The notes under the pieces were generated by a model. The model had not been told where the DNA came from, did not search any database, and saw only the letters and a list, made by a program, of their open reading frames with translations. From NCBI RefSeq assembly GCF_900105865.1, contig NZ_LT629804.1, positions 1,674,001 through 1,738,000 on the forward strand: DNA of 64,000 bases, in the 5' to 3' direction. Source of the DNA: Arcanobacterium phocae. Its GTDB lineage: Bacteria; Actinomycetota; Actinomycetes; Actinomycetales; Actinomycetaceae. The position numbers and the translations under genes are program-made. Positions 1 through 9,172 of the stretch are shown in pieces (the first letter of the stretch is position 1; every line of letters starts with the position of its first letter).

Positions 1-1006
1 CGGCAAGCATCTGCGCAGCTTCGTGCGAGTCTTGGCCTGGTGTTACTCGCATGGACAACACAAATTTGACTGACGGAAGAATCGTATTTGAAACTGCCGC
101 GACTGAAGGAACATCCATTCCAATCACCGAGATAGCTGGCTTGGTCCACAACCGAGAAGTAAACGATCCGGAACCCGCTAATTTCACGCCTTCCAAAACT
201 CCGGCATCTCGCCGAAAATCTGCTTCTGGATAGTCAACATCAGTGTCATCTTCCTGAACAAGGCCTGATACTGCAACATTGCCGTCCGCGTCATGCAACG
301 TTGAAATCAGCCGCGATGCAACGGTAACCGCATCAAGAACTGGGCCACCAAAGAAACCAGAATGTACGGCGTGGTCAAGCACCTTAACTTCAACCTGCAT
401 CTGGACAACGCCACGCAACGACGTCGTTAACGCCGGAGCTCCAGCCTTCCAATTAGAAGAATCCGCGACGACGATCACGTCTGCGGCAAGTTGTTCCCGA
501 TAGGTATTGAGAAAATCAACGAAAGTTGGGGAACCAACTTCTTCTTCGCCCTCAATAAAAAGCCGAATGCCGACGCCCGGATCTGCAGCTTCGATAGCAG
601 CTAAATGGACCAAAACTCCAGCTTTATCATCAGCTGTGCCACGACCATACAATCTGCCATCGCGCTCTACTGCGACAAATGGCTCCGACTTCCATTCAGC
701 CACATCGCCAACTGGCTGCACATCGTGATGTGCGTAAAGCAAAACGGTTGGCTTGCCCTCCTGAGCTGGACGTGAAGCCAGAATCGCTGGTCTTCCTACC
801 AGCCCGGATTCGGTATGTAGCTGAATCACCTCGGTATCTAGCCCTAATTTTTTCGCTCGTTGTGCTATCCATTGAGCCGATTCAAGCATCGGAGCTTGGT
901 CAAAAGAAGCAGACGAAATCGACGGAATAGCAACAAATTCTGTCAATTCGTTGAGGATTTCAGGCATGGCGTCATCGACGCGAGAACTAATTAATTGAGT
1001 ATTCAT
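1..1006 (-). CDS. M20-family dipeptidase/peptidase, C-terminus cut by window edge
   Basis: Partial gene; about 335 codons are visible from the ATG at 1006 and the frame is open to base 1. It encodes a zinc metallopeptidase of family M20 (dipeptidase/ArgE/DapE-like, cytosolic). Visible hallmarks are YAHHDVQP (first metal-binding His and the Asp), GRGTADDKAG (bridging Asp) and EGEEEVGS (Glu general base and metal ligand), followed by a lid domain that begins after residue 190. Actinobacterial M20 dipeptidases are about 440-460 aa, so roughly 110 residues lie outside. The start is supported by a TAGGCT -10 element at 1014-1019 (minus strand) with a 7-base gap to the ATG, typical of a leaderless mRNA; there is no Shine-Dalgarno. 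It is divergent from the DUF3043 gene, a neighbour pairing common in actinobacteria. Exact substrate is unknown. Confidence 0.9.
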   Translation of the reverse strand, partial: MNTQLISSRVDDAMPEILNELTEFVAIPSISSASFDQAPMLESAQWIAQRAKKLGLDTEVIQLHTESGLVGRPAILASRPAQEGKPTVLLYAHHDVQPVGDVAEWKSEPFVAVERDGRLYGRGTADDKAGVLVHLAAIEAADPGVGIRLFIEGEEEVGSPTFVDFLNTYREQLAADVIVVADSSNWKAGAPALTTSLRGVVQMQVEVKVLDHAVHSGFFGGPVLDAVTVASRLISTLHDADGNVAVSGLVQEDDTDVDYPEADFRRDAGVLEGVKLAGSGSFTSRLWTKPAISVIGMDVPSVAAVSNTILPSVKFVLSMRVTPGQDSHEAAQMLA

Positions 1007-1083
1007 ACCCACTAGCCTAGCGCGTATTTGCCCGTTACCCGGTAAACTAGCAATGGAATTTCATTAATTGTGAAGGAAGTTTT

Positions 1084-1752
1084 GTGTTCGGTCAGAAAAA
1101 AGACTCTGTTCAAGAGCCGACTAACGTCGCATCGGAGACCCTAGCAAAAGGCCATGTACCAAGCAAAGGCACTCCAACTCCACGCCGGAAGGACGTTGAG
1201 CGTGCTCATCGTCGGCCACTTGTCGCTGCAAGCGCTGCCTTAACGAAGGAAGAAAAGCGTAAGCTCAAGGCTGAGAATCGCGCAAAGAGCAATGAACTGT
1301 ACTACAAGCAACAAACAGCTATGCGTACTGGTGATGAAAGAAATATGCCGCCTGCTCACCGTGGAAAAGTCCGTCGTTGGGGCCGGGATTATATCGACGC
1401 CGCGAACCCACTGGGTCAATGGTTTATGCCAATGGTTATCCCGTTGCTACTGCTCGCAGCATTCATGTCCTACTGGCCAGTCGCTGCCTTCTGGGCAACC
1501 ATCGGAGTTTACGCCATTTTCCTCATTATGGTGATTCAGCTCGTATGGATCGTCCGCAACGCAAAGATTCTGGCCGTGTACAAGTTCGGCAAGGATGAGA
1601 TTCCATCGGGTTTCTCAATGCAGATGTTTTCTCGTGGTATGTACATGCCACGGTGGCGTCTGCCTTCACCGCAGGTTAAGCGCGGCGAGTATCCCTCAGG
1701 TTCGACTGCTGCTGATCTGAAAGCTGCCAAAGCTGCTAAGAAGGGACGCTAG
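1084..1752 (+). CDS. DUF3043 family membrane protein
   Basis: 222-aa protein with GTG start preceded by GAAGGAAG (about 1072-1079). The first ~115 residues are very basic and rich in Lys/Arg/Ala, predicted cytosolic. Two hydrophobic segments follow (about residues 118-138 and 143-163), then a basic C-terminal tail with Tyr/Met-rich patches and an Ala-Lys-rich end. This architecture and the position between an M20 peptidase and leucyl aminopeptidase match the actinobacterial DUF3043 family, whose function is not known. A TAAACT -10-like element lies at 1043-1048, giving a short leader with the ribosome binding site. A hairpin terminator follows directly. Confidence 0.82.
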   Translation: MFGQKKDSVQEPTNVASETLAKGHVPSKGTPTPRRKDVERAHRRPLVAASAALTKEEKRKLKAENRAKSNELYYKQQTAMRTGDERNMPPAHRGKVRRWGRDYIDAANPLGQWFMPMVIPLLLLAAFMSYWPVAAFWATIGVYAIFLIMVIQLVWIVRNAKILAVYKFGKDEIPSGFSMQMFSRGMYMPRWRLPSPQVKRGEYPSGSTAADLKAAKAAKKGR

Positions 1753-1770
1753 TTTCTCACATCTATGTAA

Positions 1771-1810
1771 AACGGGGCTAAGTCAGAGGTTTTTCTGGCC
1801 TAGCCCCGTT
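1771..1810 (+). terminator. Hairpin between DUF3043 gene and pepA
   Basis: AACGGGGCTA (1771-1780) pairs exactly with TAGCCCCGTT (1801-1810); the loop is 20 bases and T-rich. There is no strong T-tract after the stem. The 3' arm ends only 11 bases before the pepA start codon, so it may both terminate DUF3043 transcription and overlap the pepA promoter. Confidence 0.65.
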
Positions 1811-1821
1811 AACATATAGAC

Positions 1822-3246
1822 ATGACTAATTTTGAAATTTCAGCACATCTTGATATTCACGCTAATTTAGCGCTCGCCGTGGCAAAGAAAGACGATTCGC
1901 TCGTAATCGTGTCTCCGGTACCGGACGATTTCGCAGCCAACGTTGTTCAGTCTTTGACCACGATTGGTTTTGACGCAAAAGCGTTGTCGACGACGACGAT
2001 CGTTAACCCAGCCGACTCTTCGAAGATTGTTTTAGCTGTTGGCCTGTGCGAAGAGCATGCAACTGAATCGTTGCGCCATATGGCAGGTGCAGCAACACGT
2101 GCCACTGCAGGCCATGGTTCCCTGACAATCAGTTTCCCGCATGAAACTGCTCAACAAGCTGGCGCAATTGTCGAAGGCGCTGCTCTAGGAGCATACGTTT
2201 TCGACGCTTACAAGAAGCCAGCGAAAGAGCCAGTAGAATCCATCGTCGTCGTTTCTGATCATACTGACGAAACGATTCGGGATCATGCTCTAGTACTTGC
2301 AGAAGCGGTGAATGCGGTACGAGATCTCGAAAACACCACACCTAATTTCTTGAATCCAGTTACCTTTGCTGACCATGCTGTGAAAGTTGCCCAAGCAGCT
2401 GGCTTGAATGTTAAGGTTTACGCGGACGAAGAGCTTGAAACCGAAAAACTTGCTGGCTTGCTCCAAGTGGGTCGTGGTTCGGCATCAGCTCCACGTCTTG
2501 TGCGCGTCGAATATAAGCCGGAAAATGCTGAAGGTTTCACCGCTCTTGTCGGAAAAGGTATTACTTTTGATACCGGTGGCTACAGCTTAAAGCCATCGTC
2601 AGTTATCACCGATATGAAGACTGACATGACCGGTGCAGCTACCGTTCTCCACGCAGCAATTGCAGCCGCAAACCTTGGCATTAAGCGACATGTTGTTGCC
2701 TGGCTATGCTTGGCTGAAAATATGGTCTCTGGTTCTGCTGGCCGGCCAGATGACGTCATCGTTTACCGTAACGGCTTGTCTGTAGAGATTAATAATACGG
2801 ACGCTGAGGGACGCCTTGTCATGGCGGATGGACTTATCATGGGCTGCGAAGAAAACCCAGATGAAATCATCGACATTGCCACCCTTACTGGCGCACAAAT
2901 CGTAGCACTTGGCAATCGTACTACTGGCATTATGGGAACAGAAACCGTCCGGGATGCAATCGTTGCTGCCGCCAACGAAGCTGGCGAACCTGCTTGGCCT
3001 ATGCCATTGCCTGCTGAATTGCGCTCGTCACTTGACTCCGATTGCGCAGATATGAAGAACTCTGGTTCACGCCCTGGTGGAATGCTTGTTGCTGGCCTAT
3101 TCCTGAAGGAATTCGTTGGTGATACGCCATGGGCACATATCGATATTGCTGGCCCGTCGTTCAACCACGAGGCAGCTTGGGGTTACCAACCAAAGGGTGC
3201 CACCGGTGTCATGCTTCGTACCTTGGTTGAGCATCTTGCTCGCTAA
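1822..3246 (+). CDS. pepA: Leucyl aminopeptidase (M17)
   Basis: 474-aa cytosolic di-zinc aminopeptidase that removes N-terminal residues from peptides. N-terminal substrate/hexamer domain about 1-165, catalytic domain about 180-474. The M17 signature NTDAEGRL is present (N324 to L332, with D327/E329 as metal ligands), with GKGITFDTGG and KTDMTGAA supplying the catalytic Lys and further metal ligands. Length fits the family. There is no Shine-Dalgarno; TAACAT at 1810-1815 sits 6 bases before the ATG, suggesting a leaderless transcript whose -10 begins at the last base of the preceding hairpin. Followed by a strong intrinsic terminator. Confidence 0.95.
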   Translation: MTNFEISAHLDIHANLALAVAKKDDSLVIVSPVPDDFAANVVQSLTTIGFDAKALSTTTIVNPADSSKIVLAVGLCEEHATESLRHMAGAATRATAGHGSLTISFPHETAQQAGAIVEGAALGAYVFDAYKKPAKEPVESIVVVSDHTDETIRDHALVLAEAVNAVRDLENTTPNFLNPVTFADHAVKVAQAAGLNVKVYADEELETEKLAGLLQVGRGSASAPRLVRVEYKPENAEGFTALVGKGITFDTGGYSLKPSSVITDMKTDMTGAATVLHAAIAAANLGIKRHVVAWLCLAENMVSGSAGRPDDVIVYRNGLSVEINNTDAEGRLVMADGLIMGCEENPDEIIDIATLTGAQIVALGNRTTGIMGTETVRDAIVAAANEAGEPAWPMPLPAELRSSLDSDCADMKNSGSRPGGMLVAGLFLKEFVGDTPWAHIDIAGPSFNHEAAWGYQPKGATGVMLRTLVEHLAR

Positions 3247-3270
3247 GTGCCCAACTTGCTAAGGAAAAAG

Positions 3271-3306
3271 ATGGTGGCTATCAACTTTCTGATAGCCACC
3301 ATTTTT
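3271..3306 (+). terminator. Intrinsic terminator after pepA
   Basis: ATGGTGGCTATCA and the complementary TGATAGCCACCAT form a 13-bp stem with a short loop, followed by a run of six T. The sequence can also serve the convergent minus-strand gene at 3343-3669. Confidence 0.88.
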
Positions 3307-3342
3307 TAGAAAAACTCAATATTCATCAGCAATATCGACAGC

Positions 3343-3669
3343 TTAGCGCCTCGAGGCTCCCGGATTGTTTAAGTTCCATTCTCTCATTGACCGGGGATAT
3401 CCAGTACGAGCAACGTCATATAGCGGGATATCAAGTTCTTGAGCTAACGCTATTGCGTCTTTCCAGCTAGGAACTTTTCGACGGGTCCATTCACCATCAC
3501 GCGCGACGAGAACAATTGATGATGGGTCCCGCGGGGTTTCAGCCTCATAATACGCTTCAACTTCCTCTCGCGTAACACAAAAATCTTTTAGATAAGCAGT
3601 TGTTTCCCGACGTGCGTGACGTGAGTTGTTCTTTTTTGAGCTCTTAAAAAACCATGCCATGGAGCTCAT
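3343..3669 (-). CDS. Conserved hypothetical small protein
   Basis: 108-aa basic, soluble-looking protein beginning MSSMAWFFKSSKKNN; no signal peptide or membrane segment. The body contains an acidic patch (REEVEAYYEAETPRD) and a C-terminal helix-like segment (SWKDAIALAQELDIPLYD). I do not recognise a functional domain. The ATG at 3669 is chosen because TATGAT (-10) lies just upstream (3677-3682 on the minus strand) and no ribosome binding site exists, fitting a leaderless or near-leaderless start; an ATG 27 bases further upstream (3696) would overlap the -10 element. It sits between pepA and lpdA, convergent with pepA. Confidence 0.6.
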   Translation of the reverse strand: MSSMAWFFKSSKKNNSRHARRETTAYLKDFCVTREEVEAYYEAETPRDPSSIVLVARDGEWTRRKVPSWKDAIALAQELDIPLYDVARTGYPRSMREWNLNNPGASRR

Positions 3670-3847
3670 TGTACGCACATCATATCTGCAATACATCTAA
3701 AGCAAGGCCGACGCACATCGTTTATAACGTAATGTTGATAACGCAGATTTTCTTCACAAGAATGAGCAATATCTCGTTCAAAGTGGGACAATGTACCTAA
3801 GGGGTCTGGGAAACCAGCACCTAAATGCCAACTCGAGGGAGAGGTAA

Positions 3848-5224
3848 GTGTCAGACACTCAAGAATACGACGTTGTTATTCTCGGCGCCGGATCCGGCGG
3901 ATACGCTACGGCTATGCGCGCCGCACAACTAGGACTTTCGGTTGCTTTAGTAGAAGGCGATAAAGTCGGCGGAACATGTTTGCACCGTGGCTGTATCCCA
4001 ACCAAAGCTTTACTCCACGTTGCCGAAGTTGCCAACGAAATGCGCGAAAGCGCAAATATCGGCGTTAGAGGAAACTTTGAGGGCATTGATATGAATGCTC
4101 TTAACGCTTATAAAGACGGCGTCATTGAAAAAATGTTTAAAGGTCTCACCGGTCTCATCGATTCACGAGGCATCGAAACTGTCCACGGATGGGGACGGTT
4201 GATCTCTCAAGATACTGTTGAAGTTAACGGACGCCATCTCAAGGGCAAGAATATTGTCCTCGCCTCTGGCTCTTATTCCAAGACAATTGGTCAAACTATT
4301 ACAGATCGAGTTGTCACCTCCGAGCAAGCACTCAAGCTTGAGCACGTTCCAAACTCCGTCGTCGTCCTAGGCGGCGGCGTTATCGGTGTAGAATTTGCTT
4401 CTGTTTGGGCTTCTTTCGGCGCAAACGTAACCATCATTGAGGGTCTCGATCGACTTGTCCCGAATGAGGATCCAGCAATTTCCAAGATGCTCGAGCGTCA
4501 ATTCCGCAAGCGGAAAATCACGTTCAAAACAAAGACTATGTTTGATCATGTTGACGAAGACGAAAACGGTGTGCACGTCTTTACCCAAGACGGTAAACAG
4601 TATGACGCGGATATGATGCTGATCGCTATTGGTCGTGGTCCAGCAACTCAGAACCTCGGATACGAAGAACACGGTATCAAGATGGAACGCGACTTCGTCA
4701 TCACTAACGATCGGTTACACACCGGCGTCGGCAGCATCTATGCCGTCGGTGATATCGTTCCTGGCGTACAGCTTGCACATCGTGGATTCCTTCAAGGTAT
4801 TTTCGTCGCTGAGGAAATCGCCGGAATGAACCCGAAGGCCATTGACGAAAACCTTATTCCTAAGGTGACCTACTCGGATCCAGAGATCTCCTCTGTTGGA
4901 CTCACCCAGCCCAAGGCAGAAGAGAAATATGGCAAAGAAAACGTCGAAGTCGTTGAGTTCAACCTTGCTGGCAATGGCAAGTCCCAAATGCTTGGCACAA
5001 CTGGTTTCGTGAAACTCGTCCGTGAGAAGAACGGTCCGATCGTTGGCTTCCATGCTATCGGTGCTCGTATGGGCGAACAAGCTGGCGAAGGCCAACTCAT
5101 GGTGTCATGGGAAGCATTCCCTGAAGACTTCGAGGGTCTTATCCACGCCCATCCAACCCAAAATGAAGCAGTAGGCGAAGCAATTCTTGCTCTCGCTGGC
5201 AAGCCGCTCCACACCCACAACTGA
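3848..5224 (+). CDS. lpdA: Dihydrolipoyl dehydrogenase (E3)
   Basis: 458-aa FAD enzyme that reoxidises dihydrolipoyl groups on E2 with NAD+. N-terminal FAD fold GAGSGG (about residue 13), redox-active disulfide C44/C49 in CLHRGC, NAD-binding GGGVIGVE in the middle, AVGD FAD motif, and the C-terminal dimerisation domain with the catalytic H435-E440 pair (HPTQNE). GTG start with GAGGGAGAGG upstream. It lies 19 bp before sucB and is evidently cotranscribed. With AceE (26116-28869) it can supply the E3 of pyruvate dehydrogenase and possibly other 2-oxoacid complexes. Length and motifs are canonical. Confidence 0.95.
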   Translation: MSDTQEYDVVILGAGSGGYATAMRAAQLGLSVALVEGDKVGGTCLHRGCIPTKALLHVAEVANEMRESANIGVRGNFEGIDMNALNAYKDGVIEKMFKGLTGLIDSRGIETVHGWGRLISQDTVEVNGRHLKGKNIVLASGSYSKTIGQTITDRVVTSEQALKLEHVPNSVVVLGGGVIGVEFASVWASFGANVTIIEGLDRLVPNEDPAISKMLERQFRKRKITFKTKTMFDHVDEDENGVHVFTQDGKQYDADMMLIAIGRGPATQNLGYEEHGIKMERDFVITNDRLHTGVGSIYAVGDIVPGVQLAHRGFLQGIFVAEEIAGMNPKAIDENLIPKVTYSDPEISSVGLTQPKAEEKYGKENVEVVEFNLAGNGKSQMLGTTGFVKLVREKNGPIVGFHAIGARMGEQAGEGQLMVSWEAFPEDFEGLIHAHPTQNEAVGEAILALAGKPLHTHN

Positions 5225-5243
5225 GACAAGGGAGTTTCTGCAT

Positions 5244-6938
5244 ATGTCTGAAGAAATTAAGATGCCCGCATTGGGCGAATCTGTTAATGAAGGAACAGTC
5301 ACCACCTGGCTTAAGCAGGTAGGCGATTCTGTCGAAGTTGACGAACCGATCGTTGAAGTGTCTACCGATAAGGTTGACACCGAAGTCCCGGCTCCAGCAG
5401 CTGGAATCCTGGAACGAATCGTCGTTAATGAGGATGAAACAGTAGACGTTGGCACAGTACTTGGTTACATTGGCGATGGTTCTGGCGCACAGGCTCAGTC
5501 TGATCAGCATCCTGCCACCAATGATGGCTCAGGTGAAGGCTCTCAGCCTCTACCACAAGCCGAAGCAGAAGCATCTGCACCAGCACGTGAAACCCCTGCC
5601 CCAGCAGGCAATGGAAGCGGCATTAATGTCTTAATGCCTGCCCTTGGCGAATCCGTTAACGAAGGTACCGTTACCACGTGGCTTAAGCACGTGGGCGATA
5701 CTGTTGAAGAGGACGAACCAATTGTCGAAGTATCGACCGATAAGGTGGACACCGAAGTTCCAGCTCCAGCAGCCGGTGTCTTGACAAAGATTATTGTTAA
5801 CGAAGACGAAACAGTCGAGGTTGGTACTGCACTTGCAGTTATTGGCGGATCTGCTGAAGAAGCACCTGCTATAGAGGCATCTGTTTCAGCTGAACCAGAA
5901 TCAACTGAGTCGAAGCCGGCTGAAGTTCCAGCATCAGAGCCGAATCCTATTTCGGCTATTGGCGACAGTGGCAAGTCATCTTACGTGACGCCAATCGTGC
6001 GCAAGCTTGCCAAGGAACTCGGCGTTGAACTCACAACCGTCGAAGGCACTGGTGTTGGCGGACGGGTACGCCGTCAAGACATCGAAGCCGCCGCCGAAGC
6101 TGCCAAGCAGGCCGCACAAGCTACTCCGGTCGCACCGGCTGCAGCCTCTAGCCCAGTCATCACGCCAGCTACTGAATCAGTTAAGTCTGCTCTTGCTTCG
6201 AAGGCGCAGGAAGCTGCGTCGATGCGTGGCACGCGCCAGAAGATGACTGGCTTGCGCAAGACTGTTGCCAAGCGCATGGTTGAGTCGCTCCAGACTTCAG
6301 CACAGCTAACAACCGTCATGGAAGTTGATGTTACCCGGATCGTTAAACTCCGTGCTGCCGCAAAGGATGCGTTCTTGACTCGCGAAGGCGTCAAGCTAAC
6401 ATTCTTGCCGTTCTTTATCCAAGCAGCTACCGAGGCACTGAAGGCTCACCCGATTATCAACGCTTCAGTTGAAGGTAACGAGATCGTTTACCACAACGTC
6501 GAGCATGTTGGTATTGCGGTTGATACCCCGAAGGGTCTTTTCGTTCCGGTCATTAAGAATGCAGGCGATCTGAACATCGCTGGTATTTCCAAGGCTGTTG
6601 GCGATCTGGCTGCTCGCACACGTGACGGCAAGATCGGTGCTGATGAGCTAACTGGATCGACGTTTACAATCACTAACACAGGTTCTATTGGTGCGCTGTT
6701 CGATACTCCGATCATCAACCAACCAAATGTAGCTATCATGGGTACCGGAGCGATCTTCAAGGCACCAGCCGTAGTGAAGGATCAGGACGGAAACGAAGTC
6801 ATCTCGATCCGTTCGAAGTGCTACCTCTCGATTTCCTACGATCACCGAATCGTTGATGGTGCAGATGCATCACGCTACCTACGCGATGTGAAGATGCGCC
6901 TAGAGGAAGCGGATTTCGCTGGCGAACTTGGATTGTAA
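5244..6938 (+). CDS. sucB: Dihydrolipoamide acyltransferase E2 with two lipoyl domains
   Basis: 564-aa E2 core of a 2-oxoacid dehydrogenase complex. Two tandem lipoyl domains (about 3-76 and 128-202) each carry STDKVDTEVPAP with lipoylated K43 and K167; Ala/Pro/Glu-rich linkers follow; an E3/E1-binding domain starts near 245 (TPIVRKLAKELG); the CAT domain fills the rest, with DHRIVDG supplying H534 and D538. The start ATG at 5244 is preceded by AAGGGAG; upstream in-frame codons lie inside lpdA. In actinobacteria using a homodimeric AceE, this protein serves pyruvate dehydrogenase and often 2-oxoglutarate dehydrogenase; which acyl group it carries here is not resolved from sequence. The usual lipB-lipA neighbours are absent. 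Confidence 0.93.
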   Translation: MSEEIKMPALGESVNEGTVTTWLKQVGDSVEVDEPIVEVSTDKVDTEVPAPAAGILERIVVNEDETVDVGTVLGYIGDGSGAQAQSDQHPATNDGSGEGSQPLPQAEAEASAPARETPAPAGNGSGINVLMPALGESVNEGTVTTWLKHVGDTVEEDEPIVEVSTDKVDTEVPAPAAGVLTKIIVNEDETVEVGTALAVIGGSAEEAPAIEASVSAEPESTESKPAEVPASEPNPISAIGDSGKSSYVTPIVRKLAKELGVELTTVEGTGVGGRVRRQDIEAAAEAAKQAAQATPVAPAAASSPVITPATESVKSALASKAQEAASMRGTRQKMTGLRKTVAKRMVESLQTSAQLTTVMEVDVTRIVKLRAAAKDAFLTREGVKLTFLPFFIQAATEALKAHPIINASVEGNEIVYHNVEHVGIAVDTPKGLFVPVIKNAGDLNIAGISKAVGDLAARTRDGKIGADELTGSTFTITNTGSIGALFDTPIINQPNVAIMGTGAIFKAPAVVKDQDGNEVISIRSKCYLSISYDHRIVDGADASRYLRDVKMRLEEADFAGELGL

Positions 6939-6967
6939 TCCATATATAACTGGAATATAACCGCAAG

Positions 6968-7006
6968 CTGGTGGGGCTACATCGAGATGTAGCCCCACCA
7001 GTCTTT
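6968..7006 (+). terminator. Intrinsic terminator after sucB
   Basis: CTGGTGGGGCTACA pairs with TGTAGCCCCACCAG around a 4-6 base loop, followed by TCTTTT. Its GGGGCTA/TAGCCCC core recurs in other terminators of this window. Confidence 0.88.
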
Positions 7007-7108
7007 TACGCCAGTGTGCAGCACGAGATACGGGGACGTATGATGTAGATGGCTCTGCGACGGCCTTTAATCCGTCACCTTAGCCTTCATATCTCTGATT
7101 GGAGTACT

Positions 7109-8293
7109 GTGAGTAGTTTTTCCGGCTACCGTGAGCTTCCCCGCTTAACCGGAATCGGCTATATTATTATTTCTTTTATCGGACGTTTTCCCATATCTAT
7201 GACGGTAATAGGCGTGCTAACTCTTGTTACATCTGTTACGCAATCAGTTGCTCATGCCTCGCTAGCGTCCGCTGGTTTAGCAATTGCAACTGGTCTTTCC
7301 AGTCCGTTAATTGGTCGGTTAACCGATAATTATGGCCAACGATTACCGTTACTTGTCATAGCACCTGCAAACATTATCGCTCTATGTTCACTTGCGTTCC
7401 TCATTAGCTCAAGCACACCACTTTGGATCATCATTACATGTGCAGTTTTTGTTGGGCTAACAACTATTCCGTTAGGCGCGTTGGCTCGTGTGCGATGGTA
7501 TCCCATTACGCGTGAGCAGCGTGAGCTATCTGCTGCACTATCGTGGGAATCAGTTGCAGATGAAATGGGATTTGTTTTTGGTCCGGCAATCGTAGGAGTT
7601 TTAGCTACAGCTCTTAATCCAAGGGCTCCGCTCATTGTTGCTGCTCTGATCGTTGCAACGTGTGTCATACCATTCGCGCTTTCACAGTTCTCGGTAGGCC
7701 CTGCGCTACACGGTACTGGCGAAAAGGCTCCGTCAATCACCAAAGTTTTACTCAACGTCCGAACACCACTGATAGCTATGCTCGCCCTAGGGATGTTTTT
7801 CGGAGCAGCCCAGACTTCGGTAACAGCATTTGCGCAATATCATGGGACACCAAGTTCGGCCGGATTGATATATGCAACTATGGGCCTCGGTGCTGCAATA
7901 ACAGCATTGGGATCGGTCGGGTTACCAGATAAATTGACTCACACCAGCCGCATTGTTTTGGGCGGAGTTGGTTTGACTATCGGTGCTATTATTTGTGTGT
8001 TCGCGCCGACCCCTGTATTTCTGTCTCTTGCAGTATTTTTGTCCGGACTCGCAATAGGGCCAGTCTCGGTCGCGATCTTCACCTTGGCAGGTGCTCGCGC
8101 GCCGCAAGGCGGAGATGCGGTGGCAGTAACAGCTTTGGGTTCGGTTAACGTCTTAGGTGTTGCAACCTCTGCGTCTGTCACTGGCCAAATCGTTGGACAC
8201 TCTGCCAGCTATGGTTTTTTGATTTGTTCGCTATGTGCAGCTCTCATCGCTATAGCTGCGATTGCTACTGACAAACAAAATATGACGAATTAA
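7109..8293 (+). CDS. MFS transporter
   Basis: 394-aa integral membrane protein with about 12 hydrophobic helices. The loop after the second helix has GRLTDNYGQR, the classical MFS A-like motif (GxLaDrxGrr), and the fold shows two six-helix halves with a central cytosolic loop near residue 200 (GTGEKAPSITK). The substrate cannot be told. I prefer the GTG at 7109, which has GGAG 4 bases upstream and lies downstream of a TATGAT -10 (7040-7045); an ATG at 7049 in the same frame would add 20 residues but sits too near the -10. It takes the place between sucB and DUF4191 where many actinobacteria carry lipB and lipA. Confidence 0.82.
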   Translation: MSSFSGYRELPRLTGIGYIIISFIGRFPISMTVIGVLTLVTSVTQSVAHASLASAGLAIATGLSSPLIGRLTDNYGQRLPLLVIAPANIIALCSLAFLISSSTPLWIIITCAVFVGLTTIPLGALARVRWYPITREQRELSAALSWESVADEMGFVFGPAIVGVLATALNPRAPLIVAALIVATCVIPFALSQFSVGPALHGTGEKAPSITKVLLNVRTPLIAMLALGMFFGAAQTSVTAFAQYHGTPSSAGLIYATMGLGAAITALGSVGLPDKLTHTSRIVLGGVGLTIGAIICVFAPTPVFLSLAVFLSGLAIGPVSVAIFTLAGARAPQGGDAVAVTALGSVNVLGVATSASVTGQIVGHSASYGFLICSLCAALIAIAAIATDKQNMTN

Positions 8294-8362
8294 CTTTGGA
8301 GCTTTACGCGCTGGTGACGTAAAATCAGCACTAGTGCCCTACGAATTAGAAAAAGGACGGTC

Positions 8363-9073
8363 ATGGTAAAAAAGCGCAACGACGTCAAAGCCAAGAAGCC
8401 AAAGAAGAAGCGCTGGTATTCGTATCTCGCTGAAGCGTACAAGATCTCTCGGGAAACGTACTCGTGGACTCCTTTTGCTATTTTTGGACCACTTTTCGGT
8501 GGCATTGCCATCGGCGTTATTCTAGGCTTGGTAACTGGTAGTTGGATTATCTGGCCACTACTATTCACCTTGGTTTCCGTCACGGTCACGATGCTCATTC
8601 TGGTTGAGCTGGTCAAGCGAGCTTCATACGCCAAGATCGACGGAATCCCAGGCGCTGCAGCTGCTGTCATGGGGCAGATCAAGAGGGGCTGGATTATCAA
8701 AGAAGAGCCGGTCCGCTTTAACGCGCACACGCAAGATATGCTATTCCGCGCGATTGGCCGTCCTGGCGTAGTTCTGGTAACCGATGGCGATCGTAGTCGA
8801 ACCGCAAAACTTGCTGAAGAAGAGAAGCGTTGGCTTAACCGTGTGGCTCCAGGCGTACCAATACACGTTATTTCAGTAGGACATGACGAAGATCAAACCC
8901 CGTTGCTCAAACTACAGCGAGCAATGCGCAAATTGCCGAAGGCGCTGAGCAATCAGGAAGTACAGAAGGTTTTCCAGCGGATTGACATGGTTAAGGTTAA
9001 CAACATGGGTATTCCTAAGGGAATCGATCCATATAAGGCGCGTCCAGATCGCCGTGGAATGCGTGGTCGGTAA
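8363..9073 (+). CDS. DUF4191 family membrane protein
   Basis: 236-aa protein with a very basic N-terminus (KKRNDVKAKKPKKKR), two hydrophobic segments at about 38-60 and 65-85, and a cytosolic C-terminal domain containing GRPGVVLVTDGDRSRTAKL and a basic end. This matches DUF4191, an actinobacterial family typically encoded just upstream of glnA near the lipoate genes; function unknown. AAAAGGACGG precedes the ATG. A hairpin separates it from glnA. Confidence 0.85.
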   Translation: MVKKRNDVKAKKPKKKRWYSYLAEAYKISRETYSWTPFAIFGPLFGGIAIGVILGLVTGSWIIWPLLFTLVSVTVTMLILVELVKRASYAKIDGIPGAAAAVMGQIKRGWIIKEEPVRFNAHTQDMLFRAIGRPGVVLVTDGDRSRTAKLAEEEKRWLNRVAPGVPIHVISVGHDEDQTPLLKLQRAMRKLPKALSNQEVQKVFQRIDMVKVNNMGIPKGIDPYKARPDRRGMRGR

Positions 9074-9092
9074 ACATCTTTTTTATCTCACT

Positions 9093-9129
9093 ATGTGGGG
9101 GTAGTTGTCTATGGCAGCTACCCCCACAT
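9093..9129 (+). terminator. Hairpin terminator between DUF4191 gene and glnA
   Basis: ATGTGGGGGTAG (9093-9104) pairs with CTACCCCCACAT (9118-9129), loop 13 bases. A T-run lies before the hairpin (9078-9085) rather than after it, so efficiency is uncertain. Confidence 0.65.
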
Positions 9130-9172
9130 TAGACTTAAGACGTAAAGTCATTGGTTTTGGAAGGACTTTTTG

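Noticed and set aside
5543..5974. 143-codon minus-strand frame opposite the second lipoyl domain of sucB
   Set aside because: Shadow of Glu/Val/Thr/Pro-rich coding sequence; no start signals, and the plus strand is a certain gene.
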